NCBI GenBank assembly: GCA_017481945.1
Contig: JAFUOJ010000026.1
Location: 1 to 44,962 of the forward strand
Source: Parabacteroides sp.
GTDB taxonomy: Bacteria > Bacteroidota > Bacteroidia > Bacteroidales > Tannerellaceae
Direction: 5' to 3'
DNA length: 44,962 nt
Position numbers and translations under genes: made by a program. The notes below the pieces were generated by a model that was given only the letters and a program-made list of their open reading frames with translations, was not told the DNA's origin and did not search any database. Shown here one piece after another: positions 36,156 to 44,843 of the stretch. Within the stretch, counting starts at the first letter, position 1; each line of letters opens with the position of its first letter.

Positions 36156-36905
36156 ATGAGACATCTTTATTCATTATTATTCATTCTTTTAGCTGGAGTT
36201 CTATGCTCTTTCTCTTGCACTATTAATCTAAATTTAAAAAGAGTTCAAGGGGATGGAAACATTATTAGCCAAGAGATTCCAATTAGTGATTACAATCAAT
36301 TGGGAATTAAAGCTCAAAATATAAAGCTTGTTTATACCCAATCAAACGAGGCTCCTTATCTAAAAATAGAGACGGATCAAAATATAATGAACGTTTTAGA
36401 AGTCAAAATAGATGATGAAGATAAAGAACTAATCATTCGTCCTAAAGATAAGCGAACTCAAATCACTCCAACGAAATTTATAATTACAACTAATTCTACC
36501 GCATTAAAAGAATTTCAGGTATCAGGAAGTGGTAATTGTAATTTAGGGAAAGGACTGACAGGAGATAAATTAGAAATTGAATCTGCCGGAGGATGTATCA
36601 TACAGGCTGACTCCATTACGGTCAATCGTCTAAATTATGAAAGTGCTGGGAGTGGAAAGATTAACTTAAGTGGTACTGCAAATCATGTAGAAATTGAAAG
36701 TGCAGGAGCATGTACAGTTAAAGCTTTCGATTTACAGACGAATATTTTCGATTGTGAAATTGCCGGTAGCGGAAATATTGAAATAACAGTAAATAAAGAA
36801 ATTTCCGCTCAAGTAACAGGCTCCGGTACCATTTTATACAAAGGGAATGCTCAACAAATAAAGAAACAGGTTGTCGGAAGTGGTAAAATCTCAAAAGTGG
36901 AATAA
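36156..36905 (+). CDS. DUF2807 (head GIN domain) lipoprotein
   Basis: A 249-residue protein with a hydrophobic signal of about 20 residues ending in Phe-Ser-Cys, a likely lipobox. The rest is a right-handed beta-helix-like head GIN domain with repeated strands: FQVSGSGNC, IESAGGC, YESAGSGKI, IESAGAC, EIAGSGNI, QVTGSGTI, QVVGSGKI. The function of DUF2807 is unknown. It is the last gene of the padR operon, 15 bases after the PspC gene. Confidence 0.87.
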   Translation: MRHLYSLLFILLAGVLCSFSCTINLNLKRVQGDGNIISQEIPISDYNQLGIKAQNIKLVYTQSNEAPYLKIETDQNIMNVLEVKIDDEDKELIIRPKDKRTQITPTKFIITTNSTALKEFQVSGSGNCNLGKGLTGDKLEIESAGGCIIQADSITVNRLNYESAGSGKINLSGTANHVEIESAGACTVKAFDLQTNIFDCEIAGSGNIEITVNKEISAQVTGSGTILYKGNAQQIKKQVVGSGKISKVE

Positions 36906-36938
36906 CTTTAGAATTCTGTTCATAACATTGATGTGTTT

Positions 36939-36977
36939 AAAAGAAAGCTGTCCTTTCACAAGGAGAGCTTTCTTTTT
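36939..36977 (+). terminator. Terminator of the padR operon
   Basis: Arms 36939-36955 and 36960-36976 pair over 17 positions with one G-G mismatch and a 4-base loop, followed by a T run. Confidence 0.85.
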
Positions 36978-37013
36978 AGGTCAACAATTCTATGAGCAAA
37001 AACCACCAATGAA

Positions 37014-37052
37014 TAAAAAATCGCTCCTCTTTTATGCTCAAGAGAAGCGATT
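37014..37052 (-). terminator. Terminator of the greA-HIT operon
   Basis: On the minus strand a 13-bp stem with one mismatch (37040-37052 with 37019-37031) is followed by TTTTTTATTC. Confidence 0.8.
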
Positions 37053-37089
37053 ACAAATATAACAATTTTCTATAAATTCTTCCTTTATT

Positions 37090-37485
37090 TTATTTAAAAG
37101 CTGCTCTAAGTCGCATAGCAAGATCTGCCAATTCTTCTTGCGAAACTTGCATCTTTTCTCCTCCAAAATACATATCGGACTCCTTCTGAATAGGAATCAA
37201 GTGAATATGAGCATGAGGAACTTCTAACCCCATTACAGCTAATCCTACTCGTTTACAAGGAATTACTTTCTCTTGTGCTTGGGCTACTCGTTTTGCGAAA
37301 GCCATCATACGTCCCAATACAGAATCATCAATATCAAAAATATAATCAATTTCTGTTTTAGGAATTACCAATGTATGACCTGCCGAAACCGGATTTATAT
37401 CCAAGAAAGCAAAGAATTCTTCATCCTCTGCCACTTTATGGCAAGGGATTTCACCTGCAACAATTTTACTGAATATTGAAGCCAT
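37090..37485 (-). CDS. HIT family nucleotide-binding hydrolase
   Basis: A 131-residue histidine-triad protein. HAHIHLIPI (His91, His93, His95) is the HxHxH active site that cleaves AMP-linked substrates such as adenosine phosphoramidates. FAFLDINPVSAGHTLVIPK is the usual N-terminal signature, and Cys15-x-x... ahead of it resembles the HINT/Fhit-like branch. It lies 12 bases after greA and is probably co-transcribed. The physiological substrate is not known. Confidence 0.92.
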   Translation of the reverse strand: MASIFSKIVAGEIPCHKVAEDEEFFAFLDINPVSAGHTLVIPKTEIDYIFDIDDSVLGRMMAFAKRVAQAQEKVIPCKRVGLAVMGLEVPHAHIHLIPIQKESDMYFGGEKMQVSQEELADLAMRLRAAFK

Positions 37486-37497
37486 GATCTTATTTCT

Positions 37498-37968
37498 TTA
37501 AATTGATATTTCTAAAATCTCAAAGCTCATCATACCTGAAGGCACTTTGATATCTACAATATCCCCTACCTTCTTTCCCATCAATCCCTGAGCAATAGGA
37601 GTACTTACCGCTATTTTCCCTTCCTTTAAATTTGCCTCTGAATCTGAAACTAAAGTATAAGTCATAACGGCATTATTTTTGGTATTCTTAATCTTTACCT
37701 TATTTAAAATCTGAACCTCATCTGTTTGTACACGAGATTCATCAATCAAACGAGCATTTGCAATCAAGCCTTTCAATTGAGCAAGTTTCGCTTCCATGAT
37801 TCCCTGTGCTTCTTTTGCCGCATCGTATTCTGCATTTTCAGATAAATCACCTTTGTCACGGGCTTCTGCTATCTGGGCAGATATTTCCGGACGTTTCACG
37901 GTTTCCAGATAATTAATTTCAGACAAAATCTTATCATAACCTTCTTTCGTCATATAGCTTACTGCCAT
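37498..37968 (-). CDS. greA: Transcription elongation factor GreA
   Basis: GreA rescues backtracked RNA polymerase by stimulating cleavage of the transcript 3' end. The 156-residue protein has the N-terminal coiled-coil with the acidic tip GDLSENAEYDAAKE near residues 40-54 and a C-terminal FKBP-like domain ending ISTPIAQGLMGKKVGDIVDI. The start at 37968 has an AGGAGG ribosome binding site 8-13 bases upstream, uncommon in this phylum. It is followed by the HIT gene. Confidence 0.95.
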   Translation of the reverse strand: MAVSYMTKEGYDKILSEINYLETVKRPEISAQIAEARDKGDLSENAEYDAAKEAQGIMEAKLAQLKGLIANARLIDESRVQTDEVQILNKVKIKNTKNNAVMTYTLVSDSEANLKEGKIAVSTPIAQGLMGKKVGDIVDIKVPSGMMSFEILEISI

Positions 37969-37973
37969 ATCTA

Positions 37974-37980
37974 ATCCTCC
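37974..37980 (-). promoter_or_regulatory. Strong Shine-Dalgarno site of greA
   Basis: AGGAGG on the minus strand at good spacing before ATG 37968; most genes in the window lack such a site. Confidence 0.6.
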
Positions 37981-38019
37981 TATTTTATTTAAATTGTTAT
38001 TACTAATTACTACATAATA

Positions 38020-38050
38020 AAAAAAGAATCCCGACCAACAACTTGGCCGG
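38020..38050 (-). terminator. Terminator after the thioredoxin-fold lipoprotein gene
   Basis: On the minus strand CCGGCCAA pairs with TTGGTCGG (one mismatch; 38050-38043 and 38038-38031), then GATTC and a seven-base T run. Confidence 0.75.
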
Positions 38051-38161
38051 AACTCCCCTTTCTCTTATTTCTGATGTTGCAAAGATAAGTCTTCTTTTTA
38101 AGATTCGCAACCTTTGCAAAGTGCTTTATAACATATAAATCTGAATGTTAGCTTTAACAAA

Positions 38162-39322
38162 TTAAAGCACTGCCTTTACATCTGTTTCCAATTTATTCAA
38201 ATCATCAACTCGTTTTACCAAATTACCTTTACGATCCAAGATGAAAAGAGCCGGTAACTGTCTTACATTATACAGACCTGCAATCTGTGAATAAACAGAC
38301 TGTGGATCACGCACACAAGTCCAAGGTAAATTAGAAGCTCCATTTTTCCAAAAATGAGAATCGCTATCTAATGATACTTGGTAAACCTCTAATCCCTGTT
38401 TATTATATTTTGTATACAAATCCCCCAATGCCATATTCAAAGCAGGAGACCATTCTGTTTGATAAGCCGTAAAATTGATTAAAACAACCTTACCCGGAGC
38501 AATTGTTGATAATTTCACAATTTCTCCTTTTGTATTAGGTAATTCTATATCTAAAAATGAAATTTCTTTCGCTTCAACATTACTATAATCAAACGGACGT
38601 TGAGCACGCAAAACCTTCATTGACTGTAAAGTCAAATTATGCAAATGTTTAGCCCGAGGACTCTCTGGATAATGATGGTCATAACTGGTAGCCACGGCTC
38701 CATATACCTTTACATCTTTTTTATCATATAAATCAAAGAACAATAAACCATCTATCTGTTGAAACAAAGCATAATAGGCAGCCGTTGACATAGGAGCAGA
38801 GAAAATACATTTCCGAGCAATTTCCTTATAAGCTTCAGCTGCACCCAACACTTTGGAACGATACGTGGTATCAGAAATCATTTTGTCCTCATAATCTTTA
38901 CGCAAACGACTAATTGCCTGGTTTGCGTCCAGTTGAGCCAAAGTAATTTCTTTAATTGCCTCTGAGTTTTTGGAGCCTTCCACTGAATAAGAAGTCGCAA
39001 ACGTTCCTGCATCTGCAACAATAGAGACTGTCTCTGTTGAATCTATAGAAAAGTTGATTAACTGATTATTTAAACGTAAACGATAAAAATCAGGATATTC
39101 CGGACGTTTCTTCGTAAACTCATATTTACCATTAGAAGTCAACTTGACAGAATCAAGGACTGTTACGTCAGTGATACCTACATTTTCTAAATACATAAGT
39201 TGCCCTTCTGCTCCAGAGACAACTCCCTTTACTGTAAATTCAGAAGAGTTATTACAAGCAGAAAATAAGAACAAACATAGTCCCAAAACATTCAACAATC
39301 GCACGGATAATTGTTTCATCAT
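38162..39322 (-). CDS. DUF4369/TlpA-like thioredoxin-fold lipoprotein lacking the CxxC site
   Basis: I choose ATG 39322 (386 residues), or the next ATG at 39319; a far upstream ATG at 39361 would spoil the signal. The product starts with a lipoprotein signal (LFLFSAC box). An N-terminal DUF4369 domain (FTVKGVVSGAEGQLMYLENV) is followed by a helical middle and a C-terminal AhpC/TSA-Redoxin fold: LINFTAYQTEWSPALN, WTCVRDPQ and LPALFILDRKGN with the cis-proline. The CxxC motif expected in FWASWCGPC is replaced by residues without cysteine, so disulphide exchange is unlikely. Confidence 0.82.
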   Translation of the reverse strand: MMKQLSVRLLNVLGLCLFLFSACNNSSEFTVKGVVSGAEGQLMYLENVGITDVTVLDSVKLTSNGKYEFTKKRPEYPDFYRLRLNNQLINFSIDSTETVSIVADAGTFATSYSVEGSKNSEAIKEITLAQLDANQAISRLRKDYEDKMISDTTYRSKVLGAAEAYKEIARKCIFSAPMSTAAYYALFQQIDGLLFFDLYDKKDVKVYGAVATSYDHHYPESPRAKHLHNLTLQSMKVLRAQRPFDYSNVEAKEISFLDIELPNTKGEIVKLSTIAPGKVVLINFTAYQTEWSPALNMALGDLYTKYNKQGLEVYQVSLDSDSHFWKNGASNLPWTCVRDPQSVYSQIAGLYNVRQLPALFILDRKGNLVKRVDDLNKLETDVKAVL

Positions 39323-39473
39323 TTCTTTTACCTTATTTTTTAATTCGCTGCAAATATACATTAATTTACAATTATGACACCATTATTAGGAAAATCTTCC
39401 TTTTATTTTTAGAAAAAAGTCGTTTTCTCCTTTTTTTATTTTCATTTTCACATGATTAGAGCTAAACTTTCAC

Positions 39474-39481
39474 TACCTTTG
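39474..39481 (+). promoter_or_regulatory. Promoter -7 box for pnp
   Basis: TACCTTTG, 38 bases before ATG 39520. TTTC at 39446-39449 could be a poor -33 box at 24 bases. Confidence 0.5.
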
Positions 39482-39519
39482 CGCCAATTTTACAGATAGA
39501 AAAATAAGAAAAAAAGATT

Positions 39520-41736
39520 ATGCTTAATCCAATTACAAAGACGATCGAGTTGGCTGATGGAAGAACCATCACCATCGAAACCGGGAAATTGGCAAAACAG
39601 GCAGACGGTGCAGTTACCGTACGTATGGGTAACACTGTGTTGTTAGCTACTGTTTGTGCCGCTAAAGACGCAAACCCGGGAGTTGATTTTATGCCGTTAC
39701 AAGTAGAGTACAAAGAAAAATTCTCAGCATTTGGACGTTTCCCAGGAGGTTTTACAAAAAGAGAGGGTAAAGCTTCTGATTATGAAATTTTGACAGCACG
39801 TTTAGTAGACCGTGCTCTTCGTCCTCTTTTCCCAGATAATTACCATGCAGAAGTATATGTAAACGTTATCTTATTCTCAGCAGACGGAGTTGATATGCCG
39901 GATGCTTTGGCTGGTTTAGCAGCTTCTGCGGCATTAGCAGTTTCAGATATTCCGTTCAACGGACCGATTTCTGAATGCCGTGTGGCTCGTATTGACGGTC
40001 AATATGTCGTAAACCCGACGTTCTCTGAATTGGAAAAAGCAGATATCGATATAATGGTAGGTGCAACTATCGATAACATCATGATGGTTGAAGGAGAAAT
40101 GAACGAAGTTCAGGAATCTGAGATGTTAGAAGCGATTAAAGTTGCACATGAAGCCATCAAAGTTCAATGCCAGGTGCAGCTTGAATTATCAGAAGCTTGT
40201 GGTAAATTAGTAAAGCGTGAATATTGCCACGAAGTAAACGATGACGAATTACGTAAAGATGTACGTGAAAAATGTTACGACAAAGCTTATGCCGTAGCTA
40301 CCTCTGGTACAGATAAACATCAACGTGCTGAAGCATTTGAAGCAATCGTGGAGGAATACAAAGCACAGTTCTCTGAAGAAGAATTGACTGAAGAGAAGGT
40401 TGAAATGATCGGTCGCTACTATCATGATGTAGAAAAAGAGGCTATGCGTCGTGCTATTTTGGACGAAGGTAAACGTTTAGATGGTCGTAAGACAACTGAA
40501 ATTCGTCCTATCTGGATCGAAACAGATTGCTTACCTGGTCCTCACGGTTCAGCTATTTTCACTCGCGGTGAGACTCAATCACTCTCTACTGTTACTTTAG
40601 GAACAAAAGCGGATGAAAAGATTGTTGACGATGTATTGGTTCATGGAAAAGAACGTTTCTTATTACATTATAATTTCCCTCCGTTCTCAACAGGTGAAGC
40701 AAAAGCTTCTCGTGGTGTAGGTCGTCGTGAAATTGGACATGGTCACTTGGCTTGGCGTGCATTAAAACGTATGGTTCCTGAAAACTATCCGTATGTTGTA
40801 CGTGTAATGTCTGACATTTTAGAATCTAACGGTTCTTCTTCAATGGCAACTGTATGTGCAGGTACTTTGGCGATGAGAGACGCAGGTGTTCCAATGAAGA
40901 AGCCGGTTTCAGGTATTGCTATGGGATTGATCTCTGAAAATAAAGGTCAGAATTATGCAATTCTATCTGATATTTTAGGTGATGAAGACCACTTGGGTGA
41001 TATGGACTTTAAGGTAACAGGTACTAAAGACGGTATCACTGCTACCCAGATGGATATAAAAGTAGATGGTTTATCTTATGAAATTCTTGAAAATGCACTG
41101 GCTCAAGCAAAAGAAGGTCGTATGCATATTTTAGGTAAAATCTTAGATGCTCAACCAGAAACTCGTTCTGATTTGAAACCGCATGCTCCACGTATTGAAA
41201 CAATGACTATCGGTAAAGAATTCATTGGTGCAGTAATTGGCCCGGGTGGTAAGATTATTCAGGGTATTCAAGAGAAAACAGGAGCTGTTATCACAATTGA
41301 AGAAGAAGACGGTGTTGGTAAAATTGAGATTTCAGGTACAAACAAAGCAACAATTGATGCAGCTATTCGCGCAATCAAAGGAATCGTTGCTGTTCCAGAA
41401 ATCGGAGAAGTATATGAAGGAAAAATCTCTTCAATCATGCCTTATGGCGCATTTGTTGAATTCATGCCAGGTAAGGACGGATTATTACACATCTCTGAAA
41501 TCGATTGGAGACGTTTAGAGTCTGTTGAACAAGCCGGTTTGAAAGAAGGCGATACTGTTACTATCAAATTAATGGATATCGATCCTAAAACTGGAAAATT
41601 CAAATTGTCTCGTAAAGTATTACTTCCGAAACCGGAAGGTTATGAAGAACGTCCACAAAGACCGGAAAGAGGTCCAAGACCAGATCGTGGCCCTCGTCAA
41701 GACCGTGGAGACCGTGGTCCTCGTCGTGAACATTAA
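39520..41736 (+). CDS. pnp: Polyribonucleotide nucleotidyltransferase
   Basis: PNPase degrades RNA from the 3' end by phosphorolysis and is part of the RNA-decay machinery. The 738-residue protein has two RNase PH domains (residues about 10-230 and 320-550, with [23 protein letters not shown] in the second), a KH domain with [13 protein letters not shown] near 568, and an S1 domain ([19 protein letters not shown]). The final 30 residues are Arg/Gly/Pro-rich ([15 protein letters not shown]), an RNA-binding-like tail. The gene is monocistronic, with a strong terminator. Confidence 0.97.
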   Translation: MLNPITKTIELADGRTITIETGKLAKQADGAVTVRMGNTVLLATVCAAKDANPGVDFMPLQVEYKEKFSAFGRFPGGFTKREGKASDYEILTARLVDRALRPLFPDNYHAEVYVNVILFSADGVDMPDALAGLAASAALAVSDIPFNGPISECRVARIDGQYVVNPTFSELEKADIDIMVGATIDNIMMVEGEMNEVQESEMLEAIKVAHEAIKVQCQVQLELSEACGKLVKREYCHEVNDDELRKDVREKCYDKAYAVATSGTDKHQRAEAFEAIVEEYKAQFSEEELTEEKVEMIGRYYHDVEKEAMRRAILDEGKRLDGRKTTEIRPIWIETDCLPGPHGSAIFTRGETQSLSTVTLGTKADEKIVDDVLVHGKERFLLHYNFPPFSTGEAKASRGVGRREIGHGHLAWRALKRMVPENYPYVVRVMSDILESNGSSSMATVCAGTLAMRDAGVPMKKPVSGIAMGLISENKGQNYAILSDILGDEDHLGDMDFKVTGTKDGITATQMDIKVDGLSYEILENALAQAKEGRMHILGKILDAQPETRSDLKPHAPRIETMTIGKEFIGAVIGPGGKIIQGIQEKTGAVITIEEEDGVGKIEISGTNKATIDAAIRAIKGIVAVPEIGEVYEGKISSIMPYGAFVEFMPGKDGLLHISEIDWRRLESVEQAGLKEGDTVTIKLMDIDPKTGKFKLSRKVLLPKPEGYEERPQRPERGPRPDRGPRQDRGDRGPRREH

Positions 41737-41757
41737 TTGGATTAAATTATTTATTAT

Positions 41758-41798
41758 AAAAGAGGGAGAAACTTCACTGTTTCTCCCTCTTTTGTTTT
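41758..41798. terminator. Shared terminator of pnp and the fumarase gene
   Basis: A perfect 15-bp stem (41758-41772 with 41779-41793) and 6-base loop, with T-rich ends on both strands. It separates the convergent genes. Confidence 0.9.
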
Positions 41799-41814
41799 CT
41801 ACCTTAAGATTTAT

Positions 41815-43458
41815 TTACTTTGTACAACCAGCACAGCGCGGTTTGATCTGTTTAAAGAAGTCATTACCTTTGTTGTCAACTAAGATAAACGCTGGGAAAT
41901 CTTCTACTTCAATCTTCCAAATTGCTTCCATACCCAATTCCGGATATTCTACACATTCAATACTCTTAATATTATTCTGTGCTAAGATAGCAGCCGGTCC
42001 ACCGATACTACCTAAATAGAAGCCACCATGTTTCTTACAAGCGTCAGTCACTTGCTGACTGCGATTTCCTTTCGCCAGCATAATCATGCTACCTCCATGA
42101 CTCTGGAATAGATCAACATACGGGTCCATACGACCTGCTGTTGTCGGTCCCATAGAACCACAAGCCATACCTGACGGAGTCTTCGCCGGACCTGCATAGT
42201 AAATCGGATGATCCTTGATGTATTGAGGAAGATCTTCACCACGGTCCAAACGTTCTTTTAATTTTGCATGAGCAATATCGCGACCAACGATGATTGTACC
42301 ATTCAAAGAGAGACGAGTCGCAACCGGATACTTATCCAATACCTTCAAGATCTCTTCCATCGGTTGGTTCAAATCAATCTTCACTGCATTACCTTCGCCC
42401 GCTTGACGTAATTCTTCCGGGATCAATTCTCCTGGATGGCTATCTAATTTCTCAATCCAAATACCCTCTTTGTTAATCTTACATTTGATATTACGGTCTG
42501 CAGAACAACTAACCCCTAAACCTACAGGGCAAGAAGCTCCATGACGTGGCAAGCGAACAATACGAATATCATGAGCTAAATACTTACCGCCAAACTGTGC
42601 ACCCAAACCGATATTATGAACCTCTTCCAATACCTGTTTTTCCAATTCTACATCACGGAAGGCGCGGCCATACTCGTTACCTGTAGTAGGTAAATTATCA
42701 TAAAAACGAGTAGAAGCTAATTTCACAGTTAATAAGTTCTTCTCAGCAGAAGTACCACCGATAACAACTGCAATATGATAAGGAGGACAAGCAGCAGTAC
42801 CTAACGTTTTTATCTTTTCAATAATGAAAGGAACTAATGTAGCAGGATTCAAGATTGCCTTTGTTTCCTGATACAAATAGGTCTTATTAGCAGAACCACC
42901 TCCCTTTGTAACACAAAGGAAATGATACTCCATGCCTTCAGTTGCTTCAATATCAATCTGAGCAGGTAAATTACACTTGGTATTAACCTCATCATACGTA
43001 TTCAACGGTGCATTCTGAGAGTAACGCAAGTTCTCTTCTGTATAGGTCTTGAAAACACCTAAAGACAAAGCCTCTTCATCGCAATAGCCGGTCCAAACCT
43101 GTTGACCTTTCTCACCATGAATAATCGCTGTACCAGTATCTTGACAGAAAGGAAGTACACCTTTCGCTGCAACTTCTGCATTACGCAAAAAAGTCAGTGC
43201 GACATATTTATCGTTATCACTAGCTTCTGGATCGCTCAAGATTTTAGCGACCTGTTCATTGTGTGAACGACGAAGCATAAAAGATACATCACGGAATGCA
43301 GCATTTGCCATTGCCGTAAGTCCTTCCTTTGCCACTTTCAAGATTGGTGTTCCTTCAAATTCAGAGACTGAAACATAATCTTTTGTAAGCAAATAATACT
43401 CAGTTGTATCCGGTCCCAATGGGAACATCGGCTGATAATGAAACGGAGTTGTTGCCAT
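41815..43458 (-). CDS. Fumarate hydratase, class I (iron-sulphur type)
   Basis: The enzyme interconverts fumarate and malate with a [4Fe-4S] cluster and is oxygen sensitive. The 547-residue single-chain protein matches E. coli FumA/FumB: cluster ligands Cys105 (LPFCQDTG), Cys224 (GTAACPPYH) and Cys318 (GLGVSCSAD) fall at the numbers I recall for Fum[10 protein letters not shown] and [12 protein letters not shown] are substrate-site segments. In anaerobic Bacteroidales it serves the fumarate/succinate branch. No good promoter box is seen upstream. Confidence 0.95.
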   Translation of the reverse strand: MATTPFHYQPMFPLGPDTTEYYLLTKDYVSVSEFEGTPILKVAKEGLTAMANAAFRDVSFMLRRSHNEQVAKILSDPEASDNDKYVALTFLRNAEVAAKGVLPFCQDTGTAIIHGEKGQQVWTGYCDEEALSLGVFKTYTEENLRYSQNAPLNTYDEVNTKCNLPAQIDIEATEGMEYHFLCVTKGGGSANKTYLYQETKAILNPATLVPFIIEKIKTLGTAACPPYHIAVVIGGTSAEKNLLTVKLASTRFYDNLPTTGNEYGRAFRDVELEKQVLEEVHNIGLGAQFGGKYLAHDIRIVRLPRHGASCPVGLGVSCSADRNIKCKINKEGIWIEKLDSHPGELIPEELRQAGEGNAVKIDLNQPMEEILKVLDKYPVATRLSLNGTIIVGRDIAHAKLKERLDRGEDLPQYIKDHPIYYAGPAKTPSGMACGSMGPTTAGRMDPYVDLFQSHGGSMIMLAKGNRSQQVTDACKKHGGFYLGSIGGPAAILAQNNIKSIECVEYPELGMEAIWKIEVEDFPAFILVDNKGNDFFKQIKPRCAGCTK

Positions 43459-43558
43459 AATACGCTATATTTAATTTAATAAAATCGTTTTTTATCCTTC
43501 ATCCCTACTTTTAAGGGTTGACAAACTTAAGGAAAAACACTCAAAAAAACGAATAAAA

Positions 43559-43778
43559 TTAAAATTTTCCTGGACCACCGCCCATACCTCCAAAAGTTCC
43601 CACAGTGGAAACGTATGACAAAGCATTTTATCGTTATTTTGCTCAATCGTCGCGGTTGAACCATTATAGGTAATTGTCACCCGATTACTGAATCATCATA
43701 TCCAGAAGAACACGAAACACCATTGCCTAATACAATAAGCAACAACACATAATAACAATATCGTTTCATCCTTTTCAT
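43559..43778 (-). pseudogene. Remnant of a carbohydrate-binding-domain (DUF4353-like) lipoprotein
   Basis: From ATG 43778 the frame reads 33 residues with a lipoprotein signal (LGNGVSC) and then GYDDSVIG before a TGA (43677-43679). In the next frame VTITYNGSTATIEQNN follows at once, the usual first strand of these proteins. A third frame gives ALSYVSTVGTFGGMGGGPGKF and a TAA at 43559-43561, the usual Gly-rich C-terminus. The middle few hundred residues are missing, and at least two frame changes exist. A 62-codon frame at 43492-43680 is a by-product of this relic, not a gene. Confidence 0.65.
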
Positions 43779-43794
43779 ATTTATTTTTATTATA

Positions 43795-43881
43795 TCATAA
43801 TTTAAAACTGTATCCTATTCCAATAATATGCCCACCCTCTTCGAAAGCAGAGCAAAAGTTACTTACTAAGTAGAACCTCCT
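43795..43881 (-). pseudogene. Possible C-terminal tail of an outer membrane beta-barrel protein
   Basis: The minus-strand frame ending in TGA at 43795-43797 reads EEGGHIIGIGYSFKL, with alternating strand pattern and an aromatic end like outer membrane barrels. It closes at an in-frame TAG near 43880 inside the repeat array, so only about 28 codons remain. It precedes the lipoprotein remnant in the same direction. The similarity is by pattern only. Confidence 0.3.
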
Positions 43882-44028
43882 CTACTTAGTAAGCAGCTTC
43901 CTCTCTACTTACTAAGCAGAGAAAAGGCTACTTAGTAAGTAACCGACTGTCTACTTACTAAGTAGGTTTTCACCCCTTTACGAGCAGAACATTTTTTACT
44001 AAGAAAACGATAGTTTTTTTACTGAAAA
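43837..44028. repeat. 23-bp tandem array of palindromic TACTTA(C/G)TAAGTA cores
   Basis: Five 13-bp cores begin at 43860, 43883, 43906, 43929 and 43952, exactly 23 bases apart. The centre base is C, G, C, G, C, so successive cores are alternately oriented; two have C for T at position 12. Spacers of 10 bases differ. Weaker copies seem to continue at both ends: one near 43837 and two at 43993 and 44016 (the last two also 23 bases apart). Adjacent cores can pair into long hairpins. It ends just upstream of the HU-HIG promoter. Confidence 0.85.
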
Positions 44029-44031
44029 CGC

Positions 44032-44061
44032 TTTGATATTAAAAAAGAATGTGTACTTTTG
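44032..44061 (+). promoter_or_regulatory. Promoter for the HU-HIG transcript
   Basis: TTTG (44032-44035), 18 bases, TACTTTTG (44054-44061). It matches both consensus boxes, with a start expected near 44068, about 220 bases before the HU-HIG ATG. Confidence 0.65.
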
Positions 44062-44066
44062 CTCTC

Positions 44067-44286
44067 GGTTATTGAGATGACCATTATTTTTTACAAGACG
44101 AATTAATTTTTTTATTTTACAGACTATTTCAACGAAAATTTAAAGACAGATTTTTAAATAACTTTTTAAACACATTTTTAAAATATACTTTATTACATCT
44201 TTTTATTGAACTATATTTTTTATTTTAAGACGAATCTCAATAACCAAAATCATTTTTTTATTTTTTAACTATTAAATACGGTAGAT
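44067..44286 (+). other. Long AT-rich leader (or separate small RNA) bracketed by a 12-bp inverted repeat
   Basis: GGTTATTGAGAT at 44067-44078, beginning at the expected transcript start, pairs perfectly with 44234-44245. Between them lie AAGACGAAT twice as a direct repeat (44095 and 44227), and three TTTTTAAA units starting 12 bases apart (44151, 44163, 44175). After the right arm comes CAAAATC and a run of Ts (44252-44267), which could terminate an RNA of about 200 bases. No ORF is present. It is either a structured 5' leader or a distinct small RNA. Confidence 0.5.
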
Positions 44287-44736
44287 ATGGCATTCAAATT
44301 CCGTCGTATCAAAAAAGTATTCGGTTTCGACAAGAGTAAAACCGAAAAGTACGTGGTAGTTCCAGATAGAGCAACTCCCGTATCATTTAGAAATCTTTGT
44401 GAGCAAATTGCACTGATTTCAGGTATTAACTTAGGAAACGTGCAGGCAACACTGTTCGCCTTAGTCCGATCCATGAAGACTTTCTTCCAGGAGGGACATG
44501 CCGTCCAAGTAGAAGGGTTCGGAACCTTCATGCCTTCGTTTAATGCCAAAAGTTCCCAGATTGAAGAAGAAGCTAATGCTGACTCCATCGTACGAGTCAA
44601 GCTCCGCTTTATTCCCTGTGATGAATTGCGAACCATGTTGAATAATATTACTTTCACATTCAATGAGAAAGATAGTACCAACGACAGCAAAACATCCACA
44701 AGCACAGAAGAGGATGAACAACCGGACGAACTTTAA
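44287..44736 (+). CDS. HU-HIG family histone-like DNA-binding protein
   Basis: A 149-residue basic protein of the Bacteroidetes HU-related family. The N-terminal extension has FKFRRIKKVFGFDKSK; the HU body spans about residues 25-115, with ISFRNLCEQIA-like first helix, QATLFALVRSMKTFFQEGHAVQVEGFGTF and the DNA-binding arm region near KLRFIPCDEL. The C-terminus is a Ser/Thr/Glu/Asp tail (STSTEEDEQPDEL). Such proteins bend and compact DNA. The unusual repeat array and AT-rich leader upstream may be its own binding targets, which is inference. Confidence 0.85.
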   Translation: MAFKFRRIKKVFGFDKSKTEKYVVVPDRATPVSFRNLCEQIALISGINLGNVQATLFALVRSMKTFFQEGHAVQVEGFGTFMPSFNAKSSQIEEEANADSIVRVKLRFIPCDELRTMLNNITFTFNEKDSTNDSKTSTSTEEDEQPDEL

Positions 44737-44760
44737 ATAGTCCACCCCTTCTGTAAATAG

Positions 44761-44799
44761 AAAACTCCCCAGGCCTCCAATAGGGTTTGGGGAGTTTTT
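44761..44799 (+). terminator. Terminator after the HU-HIG gene
   Basis: AAAACTCCCC (44761-44770) pairs perfectly with GGGGAGTTTT (44789-44798) around an 18-base loop, followed by TTTAG. Confidence 0.85.
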
Positions 44800-44829
44800 A
44801 GCAAAAAGTCTGACATATCGAAAAAAACA

Positions 44830-44837
44830 TACCTTTG
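44830..44837 (+). promoter_or_regulatory. Promoter -7 box of the right-edge transcript
   Basis: TACCTTTG directly after the HU-HIG terminator. The -33 element is unclear. Confidence 0.45.
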
Positions 44838-44843
44838 TGTCGT

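Noticed and set aside
43498-43522. Small CCCT/AGGG hairpin upstream of the fumarase gene as a riboswitch or operator
   Set aside because: The stem is only four pairs and has no supporting context.
43492-43680. 62-codon minus-strand frame as a gene
   Set aside because: It is a stretch of the decayed lipoprotein read partly in the wrong frame.
43860-43974. Repeat array as a CRISPR
   Set aside because: The repeats are 13 bp with 10-bp spacers, far shorter than CRISPR units, and no cas gene is near.
44067-44245. Inverted repeat as a phase-variable invertible promoter
   Set aside because: The promoter lies outside the arms, the interior shows no good outward promoter, and no recombinase gene is near.
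44265-44705. 146-codon minus-strand frame over the HU-HIG gene
   Set aside because: It is antisense to a gene with clear family motifs.
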